The position numbers and the translations under genes are program-made. A model generated the notes under the pieces. It did not search any database. It was not told the DNA's origin and saw only the letters and a program-made list of their open reading frames with translations. This document shows positions 52,659 through 60,783 of a stretch of DNA of 61,415 nucleotides, piece after piece. Each line of letters starts with the position of its first letter. The stretch's first letter is position 1. The DNA comes from MED-G20 sp038108155 (GTDB lineage Bacteria > Bacteroidota > Bacteroidia > Flavobacteriales_D > Parvicellaceae), in contig JAYNHP010000009.1 of the NCBI GenBank assembly GCA_038108155.1, positions 1 through 61,415 on the forward strand. The letters are read 5' to 3'.

Positions 52659-53582
52659 TTGAGAGATGCTTTCGTCAAAAGACTCAATGAATTAGCTAGT
52701 GAGGATGAATCATTAATCTTTATTACTGCTGACTTAGGTTTTGGGGTATTTGATGAGTTTTCAAAAAACTTTCCAAATCAGTATCTAAATGTTGGGGTTG
52801 CCGAACAAAATATGATCGGAATTGCTACTGGGCTTGCTTTAGAAGGTCGAAAAGTTTTTGTTTATTCTATTGCCAATTTTGCAACTTTAAGATGTCTAGA
52901 GCAAATAAGGAATGATGCAGCTTACCATGAGGTAAATCTTACAATTGTTGCCTCGGGAGGAGGATTTACATATGGAGCTCTTGGTATGTCTCATCATGCA
53001 ACGGAAGACATTTCAATTATGAGATCAATTCCTAATATAAGAGTCGTTTCACCATGCACTGCATGGGAAACCTATCATGCTACAGATGAGTTATTTAAGT
53101 CTAATGGGGTAAGTTATTTGAGGATAGAAAAAGGCGGAATCCAATCACCGCCCAATAAAGATTCTATATTTGAGTTGGGTAAAGCTATTGAAATGAGGGC
53201 AGGAGGAGATATAACTATAATCGCAACAGGCGGAATTATTGTAGATTGTCTAAAAGCAGCAGACATATTAGAAAAAAAAGGAGTTGATGCTCAAGTTATT
53301 TCAATGCACACGATAAAGCCTTTAGATGAGCACTTTATCAAAGAGTGTGCGATTAAAAATAAAAAGATTATAACTGTAGAAGAACATAATAAAATTGGCG
53401 GTCTTGGTTCAGCTGTATCAGAAGTAATTGCCCAATCCAATATTGACTGCTGTTTAAAAATGATTGCTCTTGACGATAAATTTTCTTCAGTTGTAGGTAG
53501 TCAAGAATTTTTAAGAAAATATTATGGTCTTGATTCAGCGGAAATATTTAAAGAAGCTTTAAAATTGATAGAAGATTCATGA
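52659..53582 (+). CDS. Split transketolase, C-terminal (pyrimidine-binding) subunit
   Basis: 307 residues with the Pyr and C-terminal domains: FITADLGFGVFDEF, NVGVAEQNMIGIATGLALEG (with the catalytic Glu contacting thiamine), GMSHHATEDISIMR and TVEEHNKIGGLGSAV. It starts with TTG directly after the N-terminal subunit stop, and overlaps the sugar-phosphate transferase by 4 bp. The pair should form a heterotetramer active in two-carbon transfer. The substrate in this cluster is unknown. Confidence 0.9.
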   Translation: MRDAFVKRLNELASEDESLIFITADLGFGVFDEFSKNFPNQYLNVGVAEQNMIGIATGLALEGRKVFVYSIANFATLRCLEQIRNDAAYHEVNLTIVASGGGFTYGALGMSHHATEDISIMRSIPNIRVVSPCTAWETYHATDELFKSNGVSYLRIEKGGIQSPPNKDSIFELGKAIEMRAGGDITIIATGGIIVDCLKAADILEKKGVDAQVISMHTIKPLDEHFIKECAIKNKKIITVEEHNKIGGLGSAVSEVIAQSNIDCCLKMIALDDKFSSVVGSQEFLRKYYGLDSAEIFKEALKLIEDS

Positions 53583-54304
53583 AAAGATTTTTAGATATTG
53601 TACTTTCAATAATTATTCTGATTCCCGTATCCCCGATATTGGTTATTTTTTCTTTTTTTATATGGTTTTATGATAGATCAAACCCAATTTATGTAGGAAA
53701 AAGAATTGGAAAACATGGTTTAGAATTTAATTTCTTCAAACTAAGATCGATGATAGTAAATGCAGATTCTACCGGGGTAGATTCTACATCTTCTTCAGAT
53801 AATAGAATTACACCCATAGGAAAAATAGTAAGAAAATTTAAAATAGATGAATTACCTCAGTTCTTGCATGTTTTAACGGGAAAAATGAGCTTAGTTGGAC
53901 CAAGACCAAATGTTTGGAATGATGTAAAAATTTACACCAAAGAAGAGAAAGAGCTTTTATCTGTAAAACCAGGAATTACAGATTTTTCATCAATTATATT
54001 TTCTGATGAAGGAGACATACTTTCAAATTTTAAAAACCCAGATTTAAAATATAATCAATTAATAAGACCCTGGAAAAGTAGGTTGGGGTTATTTTATATA
54101 AAAAAAAGAAGCATTCTTTTAGATACATTGCTAATATCCCTCACATTAGTGGCAATTTTTAGGAAAAGCCTAGCTATTAATTGGGTTGTTTTATTATTGC
54201 AATATTACAATGCTGAAAAAATTTTGATAGAAGTCTGTAAAAGAGATAAAGATTTGAAGCCTTATCCTCCTCCAGGAAGTACAGAAATAGTAAAAGAACG
54301 CTAA
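53579..54304 (+). CDS. Initiating sugar-1-phosphate transferase (WcaJ/WbaP catalytic domain, PglC-like)
   Basis: Transfers a sugar phosphate from UDP-sugar to undecaprenyl phosphate, starting the repeat unit. 241 residues with one N-terminal membrane-inserted hairpin (LDIVLSIIILIPVSPILVI), then FNFFKLRSM, IDELPQFLHVLTG and MSLVGPRPNV, all family hallmarks. It lacks the N-terminal four-helix domain of WbaP/WcaJ, so it is a minimal monotopic form with an extra ~50 residues after the catalytic core. It is the only obvious initiating enzyme seen in the window. Confidence 0.92.
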   Translation: MKRFLDIVLSIIILIPVSPILVIFSFFIWFYDRSNPIYVGKRIGKHGLEFNFFKLRSMIVNADSTGVDSTSSSDNRITPIGKIVRKFKIDELPQFLHVLTGKMSLVGPRPNVWNDVKIYTKEEKELLSVKPGITDFSSIIFSDEGDILSNFKNPDLKYNQLIRPWKSRLGLFYIKKRSILLDTLLISLTLVAIFRKSLAINWVVLLLQYYNAEKILIEVCKRDKDLKPYPPPGSTEIVKER

Positions 54305-54310
54305 GAAATT

Positions 54311-55144
54311 ATGTTTTTTTCCAAATTACATTCTCTCTATTGGAGAGTCATTAATAAAATAAATAGAATATTAAAAAGAAATTCTTGGAAAAAAACTCCT
54401 GCAAATTCCTCAACTACATTTTTTAAAGATGGAATTCAGTTACTTGATCCTCATCTTCTTGGACGAGAAACCATAAAAAATTTAATTTCAAATAATGAAG
54501 TAATTAAAGAAGCTTTATTAATTTTAAAAGAGTTAGAAAGTAACCATGATGTAGAATTCATGACAGAATTTTATGAAAAGGGTCTTAGACTATATGGAGA
54601 TAAGTGGGTTTATGCTGACATAAATACCGCATTAATAGGATTAAGCAAAATAATGGATATTCAAAACTATATGGAAATTGGCGTCAGAAGAGGTAGATCT
54701 TTGTGCATGCTAGGCTCACAAAAAAAAACAGCAAATTTATATGGTTTTGATATGTGGATCGAAGACTACCATAACTCACCAAATCCTGGACCAAATTTTG
54801 TTAAAAACGAATTAGACAAATTTGATTTTCAAGGAAGAGTAAATTTTATAAATGGAGATTCCAAAAAAACAGTTCCAAATTTTTTTAAAGAAAATCCTAA
54901 TCTATTTTTTGATCTAATAACAATTGATGGAGATCATTCTCTCAAAGGTGCTTTGAGAGATATTAAAAACGTATTACCTAGATTAAAGATAGGTGGGGCG
55001 ATTATATTTGATGATATAAGTTCCCATGAACATATGTATTTAAAAAAACTTTGGACTAAAGAGATCAAAAATAAAAAAAATTTTTATTCCTATGAATTTA
55101 CTGATACAGGCTTAGGCATAGCAGTTGGAATTAAAAAGTACTAG
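54311..55144 (+). CDS. SAM-dependent methyltransferase (Methyltransf_24-like)
   Basis: 277 residues. The SAM motif is YMEIGVRRGRSLCMLG, with LYGFDMWIEDYH as the second strand and FDLITIDGDHSLKGALRDI plus GGAIIFDDI as the later motifs, typical of class I O-methyltransferases acting on sugars (CmcI/MycE-like). The N-terminal ~100 residues are helical and basic and have no known domain. It is the last gene of the island before tRNA-Cys, beginning 6 bp after the previous stop. Confidence 0.78.
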   Translation: MFFSKLHSLYWRVINKINRILKRNSWKKTPANSSTTFFKDGIQLLDPHLLGRETIKNLISNNEVIKEALLILKELESNHDVEFMTEFYEKGLRLYGDKWVYADINTALIGLSKIMDIQNYMEIGVRRGRSLCMLGSQKKTANLYGFDMWIEDYHNSPNPGPNFVKNELDKFDFQGRVNFINGDSKKTVPNFFKENPNLFFDLITIDGDHSLKGALRDIKNVLPRLKIGGAIIFDDISSHEHMYLKKLWTKEIKNKKNFYSYEFTDTGLGIAVGIKKY

Positions 55145-55160
55145 TAATTTTAGATCTTTT

Positions 55161-55234
55161 GGCTGAGTGGCAGAGTGGTCATGCAGCGGATTGCAAATCC
55201 GTCTACGCCGGTTCGATTCCGACCTCAGCCTCCA
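55161..55234 (+). tRNA. cysT: tRNA-Cys (GCA)
   Basis: 74 nt with encoded CCA. Acceptor 55161-55167 pairs with 55224-55230; discriminator U at 55231 as expected for Cys; the anticodon stem-loop GCGGATTGCAAATCCGT gives anticodon GCA at 55193-55195; the T-loop TTCGATT is intact. The sequence is close to E. coli tRNA-Cys. It starts 16 bp after the last island gene. In E. coli cysT lies with glyW and leuZ directly after pgsA; here 46 kb separate it from pgsA. Confidence 0.97.
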
Positions 55235-55273
55235 AATAAAGAAATAAGATAAAAACCTATTTTTTAAATATCT

Positions 55274-55279
55274 TATAAT
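55274..55279 (+). promoter_or_regulatory. Possible -10 box (TATAAT) before the hexapeptide transferase gene
   Basis: A TATAAT lies 22 bp upstream of the ATG at 55302, between tRNA-Cys and the acyltransferase. No clear -35 is visible; read-through from the tRNA is the alternative. Confidence 0.25.
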
Positions 55280-55301
55280 TCTCAAAATTAAATGAAATTC
55301 T

Positions 55302-55844
55302 ATGTTTTTTCTTAATACATACAGAAAGTTAAAAACCTTGATAAGAAGTTATTTCTTAATTTTATTTTTAGGAAAATATAAACTTAATGGATTTAGGATC
55401 GGCTCTAATTTTAAGTTAATTAATTTGGCTGGTATAAAAATTGGCGATGATGTGAATATAGGAAGAGGTTGCATAATAAACTGCTACGAAAATGATAATA
55501 ATGTTCATCTAAATATAGGTAATAATGTTTCAATTGGTAGAGACTTACAATTAAACGCATACAAGAATGTAACTATAGAAAATAATGTTGTTATCGCTGA
55601 TAGAGTTTATATATCAGATGCCACTCACAATATTAAAGATAGGTTCCTGCCTATAATCAATCAAGGAACAAGTTTTGAATCGAAGGTAATTATAGAAGAG
55701 GGTGCTTGGATAGGAATAAATGCTTGCATTCTTCCAGGCGTGAGAATTGGCAAGAACTCTGTAGTTGCTGCAAACTCTGTAGTTACTAAGGATGTTTCTG
55801 ATAATGAAATTGTAGGAGGAGTGCCAGCTAAAGTACTTAATTAA
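55302..55844 (+). CDS. Hexapeptide-repeat (LbH) acyltransferase
   Basis: 180 residues with left-handed beta-helix repeats: IKIGDDVNIGRG, LNIGNNVSIGRD, VTIENNVVIADR, and the C-terminal GAWIGINACILPGVRIGKNS with VVAANSVVTKDV and IVGGVPAKVL, the WcaF/Maa-type signature. The likely catalytic His is in ISDATHNI. It transfers acetyl or a similar group to a sugar hydroxyl or amine. It is wedged between tRNA-Cys and tRNA-Leu, genes normally adjacent. It is not clearly NeuD/LegH-like, though a LegH role cannot be excluded. Confidence 0.87.
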   Translation: MFFLNTYRKLKTLIRSYFLILFLGKYKLNGFRIGSNFKLINLAGIKIGDDVNIGRGCIINCYENDNNVHLNIGNNVSIGRDLQLNAYKNVTIENNVVIADRVYISDATHNIKDRFLPIINQGTSFESKVIIEEGAWIGINACILPGVRIGKNSVVAANSVVTKDVSDNEIVGGVPAKVLN

Positions 55845-55910
55845 AAAATCAGATTATTGATTAAAATTAAAGTACTTTTGATAAAGTTTTTTAATGTTTT
55901 TTTTATCAGG

Positions 55911-55916
55911 TAGAAT
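55911..55916 (+). promoter_or_regulatory. Possible -10 box (TAGAAT) for tRNA-Leu
   Basis: TAGAAT ends 10 bp before the first base of tRNA-Leu, a fitting distance for a short tRNA leader. A TTGATA lies 27 bp upstream, too far for a standard -35. Confidence 0.25.
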
Positions 55917-55926
55917 TACTTTTTTA

Positions 55927-56013
55927 GCCCGGGTGGTGGAATTGGTAGACACAAGGGACTTAAAATCCCTCGAAGGCGACTTCGTGCCGGTTCAAGTCCG
56001 GCCCCGGGTACCA
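55927..56013 (+). tRNA. leuZ: tRNA-Leu (UAA)
   Basis: 87 nt including CCA, with the long variable arm of a class II tRNA. Acceptor 55927-55933 pairs with 56003-56009 (first pair G-U); the anticodon stem AGGGA/TCCCT encloses a loop with anticodon TAA at 55961-55963; variable arm CGAAGGCGACTTCG forms a hairpin; T-loop TTCAAGT. It reads UUA, a very common Leu codon in DNA this AT-rich. It is similar to E. coli leuZ. It converges on the capD-like gene, 1 bp away. Confidence 0.96.
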
Positions 56014-56014
56014 C

Positions 56015-57901
56015 TCAAAACCCTTTTACAAACTTTGAAATAAGATTTTTTGCTGATGATAATTTATCATCTAATAGAAGGTTTTTAAGAGAGTCTTTAA
56101 GTTCCTTTATTTCATTTAGGGGATATTTTTCTTCTACTGCCTTTCTAATATCATCATGCTCAGTCGGAAGCGGATTATCGCTTAGAAGTAACTCTTCGTA
56201 TAGCTTTTCTCCTGGTCGTAATCCAGAATAAACTATCTGGATACCGTTATCTTTTCCATCAGAGGCAACTGAATTTCCTGATAATCTAATCATTCTTTCA
56301 GCAAATTCTTTAATCTTTATGGGGTCTCCCATATCTAATAAAAATACTTCTCCGCCTTTTGCCATAGCTCCTGATTGAAGAACTAAACTTGCTGCTTCTT
56401 TTATTGTCATAAAAAACCTATTTATATCTTCGTGAGTAACTGTAACAGGGCCTCCTCTACTTATTTGTTCCCAGAAAAGAGGAACTACGGAACCAGAGGA
56501 ATTAAGCACATTCCCAAACCTTACCATTGAAAAAATTGTTTTATTATCTTTAATATCTTGAAAGGCTTGTAAAGATAATTCGGCTAATCTTTTAGTTGCG
56601 CCCATTAAATTAGCTGGATTAACAGCCTTATCTGATGAGATGAGCACAAAGGATTTAACATTGTTTTTATTGGCTATTGAACATAGATCATATGTCGCAA
56701 AAAAATTATTCTCTATCGCAGAACTAAAATTTTCATTTGATTGCAGTAAAGGCACATGCTTGTAGGCTGAAGCATGATATATGGAATCAATACTATTTTT
56801 ATTAAGTAGCTTTTCCATTTCTTGAGTATCTTGCACATCTTTGAGTATGAAATTCATAGAGTCCAGGTTTTTATAAGATTTAAAACTTTCTTTAAGCTTA
56901 AATAAGTTAAACTCGGAAGAATCTACAAAAAATAATTTGGCAGGTTTAAGATCTGCAATTTGTCTTGAAATTTCTGAACCTATAGAGCCCCCAGCTCCAG
57001 TAATTAGAATATTTTTATTATGAAAGCTACTTTCAAGAAGAATTTTATTTGGAACTTTAATTTTACGATCGATTAAGTCGGAAACGCTTATATCTTCAAT
57101 TGATAATTTAGTCTCTAGCGCGCCATAGTTATAAGGTATTGTTTTTACCTGAACTTCAAACTTTTCTAAAGAGGATATAATTTTTTTTCTTTCTTCAGCA
57201 GTAATTCTTACCAAAGCCATTACAACGATTACATTTGGATAAGTCTTTTTTAATTTCTCTATTTTTTTTTGATTTCCTAGTACCTTGTAACCCAGTATGT
57301 TGAAGTTTTTAAGCTTTTTATCATCGTCTATAAATCCAATTATTTTATATCTTGGATTTTGAGAAATTGAAGCAGCAGTTTCTCTCCCAGCTTGGCCAGC
57401 TCCATAAATCAAAATTGGAGCTGAAGATTCATCAGATTTTAGTGACAAGAAGTTAAATGCTATGGATCTAACCAAAACGATTTGAAAGAAAACTGTAAAA
57501 AGATTAATTAATCCTATAATTATAGATTTTGAGATTATTGAAGAAGTAGAAAAAGAAGATACACTCAACAAAATACAATAACTTAAAAGTCCAAATATTC
57601 TTTCAGTTCCAACTAGATTCATTACACCAGATGATCTAAAAAATGACTTATACCCGTTAAGAGCACTTATTATTGTCAACGATACTGCGTTTATAAGTAG
57701 AATTTGAAAAAAGGATAATTTCAGATAATCTAATAAAATTGGAGAGTGAATCCTTATAGAATTTTCATAATACTCATTTGTAGTTAATATAACAGTTGCT
57801 ATCAATATAGAGTTTAAAGTCACAATATCAGTAAAAATAAGTAGCGCTGTCTTTTGATTCCTAGACAGCTGAATAATTCTTTCTCTGAGAGTTTTAATCA
57901 T
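56015..57901 (-). CDS. Membrane-bound UDP-GlcNAc 4,6-dehydratase (WbpM/CapD/PglF-like)
   Basis: 628 residues. About four N-terminal helices (to ~140), a first Rossmann domain (IYGAGQAGRETAA), and a catalytic SDR domain with ITGAGGSIGSEISRQI, ISSDKAVNPANLMGATKR (where Met replaces the usual catalytic Tyr, as in WbpM), and MVRFGNVLNSSGSV. It makes the 4-keto-6-deoxy intermediate for sugars such as QuiNAc, FucNAc or bacillosamine. P. aeruginosa O-antigen loci end with wbpM, as this one nearly does. It has the minus strand to itself and faces galU across 58 bp. Confidence 0.93.
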   Translation of the reverse strand: MIKTLRERIIQLSRNQKTALLIFTDIVTLNSILIATVILTTNEYYENSIRIHSPILLDYLKLSFFQILLINAVSLTIISALNGYKSFFRSSGVMNLVGTERIFGLLSYCILLSVSSFSTSSIISKSIIIGLINLFTVFFQIVLVRSIAFNFLSLKSDESSAPILIYGAGQAGRETAASISQNPRYKIIGFIDDDKKLKNFNILGYKVLGNQKKIEKLKKTYPNVIVVMALVRITAEERKKIISSLEKFEVQVKTIPYNYGALETKLSIEDISVSDLIDRKIKVPNKILLESSFHNKNILITGAGGSIGSEISRQIADLKPAKLFFVDSSEFNLFKLKESFKSYKNLDSMNFILKDVQDTQEMEKLLNKNSIDSIYHASAYKHVPLLQSNENFSSAIENNFFATYDLCSIANKNNVKSFVLISSDKAVNPANLMGATKRLAELSLQAFQDIKDNKTIFSMVRFGNVLNSSGSVVPLFWEQISRGGPVTVTHEDINRFFMTIKEAASLVLQSGAMAKGGEVFLLDMGDPIKIKEFAERMIRLSGNSVASDGKDNGIQIVYSGLRPGEKLYEELLLSDNPLPTEHDDIRKAVEEKYPLNEIKELKDSLKNLLLDDKLSSAKNLISKFVKGF

Positions 57902-57959
57902 AATTATTTTTTCAATGATATTTGTTTTATTATAAGTCTAATTTAAATATGGTTATATT

Positions 57960-58829
57960 TTGAAAATCGATAATTTAAACAAAGTTGTTGTTCCTATTGC
58001 AGGTTTAGGTACAAGGATGTTACCAGCTACAAAAGCAATTCCAAAGGAAATGCTACCAATAGTAAACAAACCTATTATCCAATATATCGTTGAAGAAATT
58101 ATTGAGGCAGGTTTTAAAGAAATCATTTTCATAACACATTCCAGCAAGTCTTCTGTAGAAAATCATTTTGATCAAAGTTTTGAACTTGAAACCACTTTGG
58201 AAAAAAAGGTAAAAAGAAGACTCCTTAAAGAAATCAAATCTATTTCGAATCTAAAAATTTCAATCCACACAATTAGGCAAGGACATGCTCTTGGTTTGGG
58301 CCATGCTATCGCATGTGCAAAACCTATTGTACAGAAAGAACCCTTTGCAATAGTTCTTCCAGATATGCTAATTAAAGAATCAAATAAAAGAAATAACCTT
58401 TACAAGTTAAAAAAAGCATTTGAAGATAGTGGTAAATCTCAAATTTTGTTAGGAAAATCTTCAAAAAAAGATATTTCTAGTTATGGAGTTGTAAAATTAA
58501 ATAAGGATGTCATAAAAGCTATTATAGAAAAACCTTCTCCGAAGAACGCTCCATCAAATCTTTTTGTTGTTGGGAGATATATTTTCGAAAATAATTTTTT
58601 GAATTATTTACTAAAAAACAAACGTTCTAAAACTGGTGAATTTGAATTAAGCTCTGCAATTCAACAATTCATTGATCATGAAAACACAGTTTTTTATAGA
58701 GAATTAACAGGAGATTATTATGACTGTGGAAATAAATTAGGTTATTTAAAGGCAGTATTTGATTTTGCTCTTCAAGATGATGAACATGGAGCAGAATTAA
58801 AAAAATACATAAAAAAAACAATTCGATGA
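57960..58829 (+). CDS. galU: UTP-glucose-1-phosphate uridylyltransferase
   Basis: Makes UDP-glucose. 289 residues with VVPIAGLGTRMLPATKAIPK and EMLPIVNKPIIQYIV at the N-terminus, TIRQGHALGLGHAI, the metal-site FAIVLPDML, and EKPSPKNAPSNLFVVGRYI, all GalU hallmarks. The TTG at 57960 is the start: an ATG at 57950 is out of frame and runs into a stop. It overlaps the next gene by 4 bp, linking UDP-glucose supply to that unusual fusion. Confidence 0.93.
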   Translation: MKIDNLNKVVVPIAGLGTRMLPATKAIPKEMLPIVNKPIIQYIVEEIIEAGFKEIIFITHSSKSSVENHFDQSFELETTLEKKVKRRLLKEIKSISNLKISIHTIRQGHALGLGHAIACAKPIVQKEPFAIVLPDMLIKESNKRNNLYKLKKAFEDSGKSQILLGKSSKKDISSYGVVKLNKDVIKAIIEKPSPKNAPSNLFVVGRYIFENNFLNYLLKNKRSKTGEFELSSAIQQFIDHENTVFYRELTGDYYDCGNKLGYLKAVFDFALQDDEHGAELKKYIKKTIR

Positions 58830-59617
58830 AACCTCATCCAAAAGAAATAGCTGTTATAAGTGGAGGATTTGATCCAGTCCATAGTGGTCATATCTCATAT
58901 CTAAAGGGGGCAAAAAAATATGGAGACTATCTCATAGCGTTGCTAAATAGTGATGACTGGTTGATAAAAAAGAAAGGAAAATTCTTTCTACCCTTCAGCG
59001 AAAGAAAAATAATTTTAGAAAATATTAATTCCCTTGATGAAGTCTTAGGTTTTGAAGATGATGAATTAGGCTCTTGTATTAATGGATTAAAAAAAATAAA
59101 AAATAAGTATCCTGATTCTAAGATCATATTTTGTAATGGCGGAGATAGAGAACTAGATAATATTCCTGAAATGTCTTTGAACGAGATTGATTTTAAATTT
59201 GGAGTTGGAGGAAATGATAAAAAAAATTCATCAAGCTCTATTCTCAAAGACTGGACTTATGACAGAGAAAATAGAGTATGGGGATCTTTTTATAATCTTT
59301 TCTTAGATAAAAATATTAAAGTTAAAGAACTTATTATTTCTCCAAATCGAGGAATGAGCTTCCAAAGACACTTTCATAGAAATGAAATTTGGTTTATCAG
59401 CAAAGGTTCTTGCTTGATAAAACACAGTAAAACAAATGAAGAGAGTAAAAAGGAATTTAATCTCAATAAAGATGAGGTTTTTCATGTAAAAAAAAATGAA
59501 TGGCACCAAATTATCAATCCTCATAATGAAGAATGTAAAATTATAGAAATACAGTATGGAGATAAAGTAGAAGAATCAGATATTGAAAGGCTTTATTACT
59601 TTGATTCGCTAGATTGA
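58826..59617 (+). CDS. Fusion: cytidylyltransferase-like domain + PMI/ManC-type cupin
   Basis: 263 residues. The N-terminal ~130 form an HxGH nucleotidyltransferase (ISGGFDPVHSGHISYLKGAK), like RfaE-C or glycerol-3-phosphate cytidylyltransferase, but the usual late ISSTxIR motif appears only as NSSSSILKDW. From ~150 a cupin follows, with WGSFYNLFLDKNIKVKELI, SFQRHFHRNEIWFISKG (metal His residues) and IEIQYGDKVEESDIERL, as at the C-terminus of mannose-1-P guanylyltransferases. It may make and sense or isomerise one sugar phosphate. It overlaps galU by 4 bp. Confidence 0.78.
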   Translation: MKPHPKEIAVISGGFDPVHSGHISYLKGAKKYGDYLIALLNSDDWLIKKKGKFFLPFSERKIILENINSLDEVLGFEDDELGSCINGLKKIKNKYPDSKIIFCNGGDRELDNIPEMSLNEIDFKFGVGGNDKKNSSSSILKDWTYDRENRVWGSFYNLFLDKNIKVKELIISPNRGMSFQRHFHRNEIWFISKGSCLIKHSKTNEESKKEFNLNKDEVFHVKKNEWHQIINPHNEECKIIEIQYGDKVEESDIERLYYFDSLD

Positions 59618-59623
59618 TTTAAT

Positions 59624-60484
59624 ATGAAGCTCAAACTCTTTTTTAGAAAAAAATTTAGAAAAAAAAAGACTACACATTTTATTTTTAACAAAGATGACCT
59701 TTCTTTTTTAAATTTAGAGTTGTCAAAGTCTAAGGTCATTGGTCTAGACACTGAATTTGATTGGAGAACAACTTATTTTCCAAATCTATCTCTGATTCAA
59801 ATAGCAACAGAAAAAAAACTTTTTCTTATCGATTGTCTAAAAGTTTCACCAAAAAAAATCTTAAAAAAGTATCTAGAAGATAAAGATTGGCTTAAGATTT
59901 TTCATTCCGTTAGAAGTGATGCAACAGTTCTTAGTAAATGTCTTGACTGCAAAATAAAAAATGTTTTTGATATTCAAGTGGCAGAAAGAATTTTATCTAG
60001 AGGAGATATCAAATCATATGGAAAAATAGTAAACAAATTTTTTGGTATAAATCTAAAGAAAACCGAAACGAATTCAAATTGGTTAAAAAGACCTTTATCA
60101 GATGATCAGATAAATTATGCTTTTGACGATATTGATTTTTTATTAGAAATTTATAACTATCAAACAAGATCTTTAAATAAAAAAAACTTATTAAATGAGG
60201 CTTTTTTAGAGTCTGAAAAGGAAGCTATTCTTGGCAATCAATCATTAAAGAAAATTAGAATAAACAAAATAAAAAATAAATTTTCTAAAAGAAATATTGA
60301 GATATTTGTTTGGAGAGAGGAATTGGCAGAAGAGGAAAATATTCCTCCAGCATTTATTTTTAAGGATAAATACTTAAAAAAACTTTCTAATGTGAAGTCT
60401 CATGATGATCAAGCAAAAAAGAAAATTATGACTATACTAGGTGACACTAAACTGACAGAAAGGTTTATCAATATTTTTTTATAG
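59624..60484 (+). CDS. rnd: Ribonuclease D-like 3'-5' exonuclease
   Basis: A DEDD exonuclease of 286 residues acting in tRNA 3' maturation. Exo I GLDTEFDWRTTYFPNLSL carries the Asp/Glu pair; Exo II is FHSVRSDATVLSKCL; Exo III is INYAFDDIDFLLEIY with Tyr and Asp. After it comes one HRDC-like region (VWREELAEEENIPPAFIF). It is ~90 residues shorter than E. coli RNase D, which has two HRDC domains. The start ATG lies 6 bp after the preceding stop. Confidence 0.88.
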   Translation: MKLKLFFRKKFRKKKTTHFIFNKDDLSFLNLELSKSKVIGLDTEFDWRTTYFPNLSLIQIATEKKLFLIDCLKVSPKKILKKYLEDKDWLKIFHSVRSDATVLSKCLDCKIKNVFDIQVAERILSRGDIKSYGKIVNKFFGINLKKTETNSNWLKRPLSDDQINYAFDDIDFLLEIYNYQTRSLNKKNLLNEAFLESEKEAILGNQSLKKIRINKIKNKFSKRNIEIFVWREELAEEENIPPAFIFKDKYLKKLSNVKSHDDQAKKKIMTILGDTKLTERFINIFL

Positions 60485-60486
60485 TA

Positions 60487-60783
60487 ATGTTTTGGATAAT
60501 TTATTTCTTAGCAGCCTTCGTAACAAGCTTTTTGCTTTCCTTATTTTTTCAAAAAAGAATTTACAAGATTTTAGCTTTTAGCTTTTCTCTTTCTTTGATG
60601 ATTTCAATTTGGTTTAAAAATCCAGGAGAGTCTATCATTGCACCAATTCTGTCGATTTTCATTTTGGAATCTACAATTTTAGAAGATAGTGGTTATATGA
60701 GGCTAATTAGACCTTTGGCTTTTACTACAATAGTTATATTTTTTCTTACTTTTATTTTTTGGAAAAAAGATTCTAAAAAGTAA
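60487..60783 (+). CDS. Small membrane protein of unknown function
   Basis: 98 residues with three or four hydrophobic segments (about 2-18, 26-42, 46-60, 75-93) and a short basic tail. No recognised motif. It begins 2 bp after the rnd stop, so co-expression is likely, and its end overlaps the minus-strand phosphoesterase end by 11 bp. Low complexity and AT bias are like the neighbours; there is no sign of transfer. The tight packing argues for a real gene. Confidence 0.6.
   Translation: MFWIIYFLAAFVTSFLLSLFFQKRIYKILAFSFSLSLMISIWFKNPGESIIAPILSIFILESTILEDSGYMRLIRPLAFTTIVIFFLTFIFWKKDSKK

Noticed and set aside
8883..55160. A prophage or integrative element with integrase at the tRNA genes
   Set aside because: No integrase, transposase or phage gene is seen, and I found no copy of a tRNA 3' end at the other side of the island.
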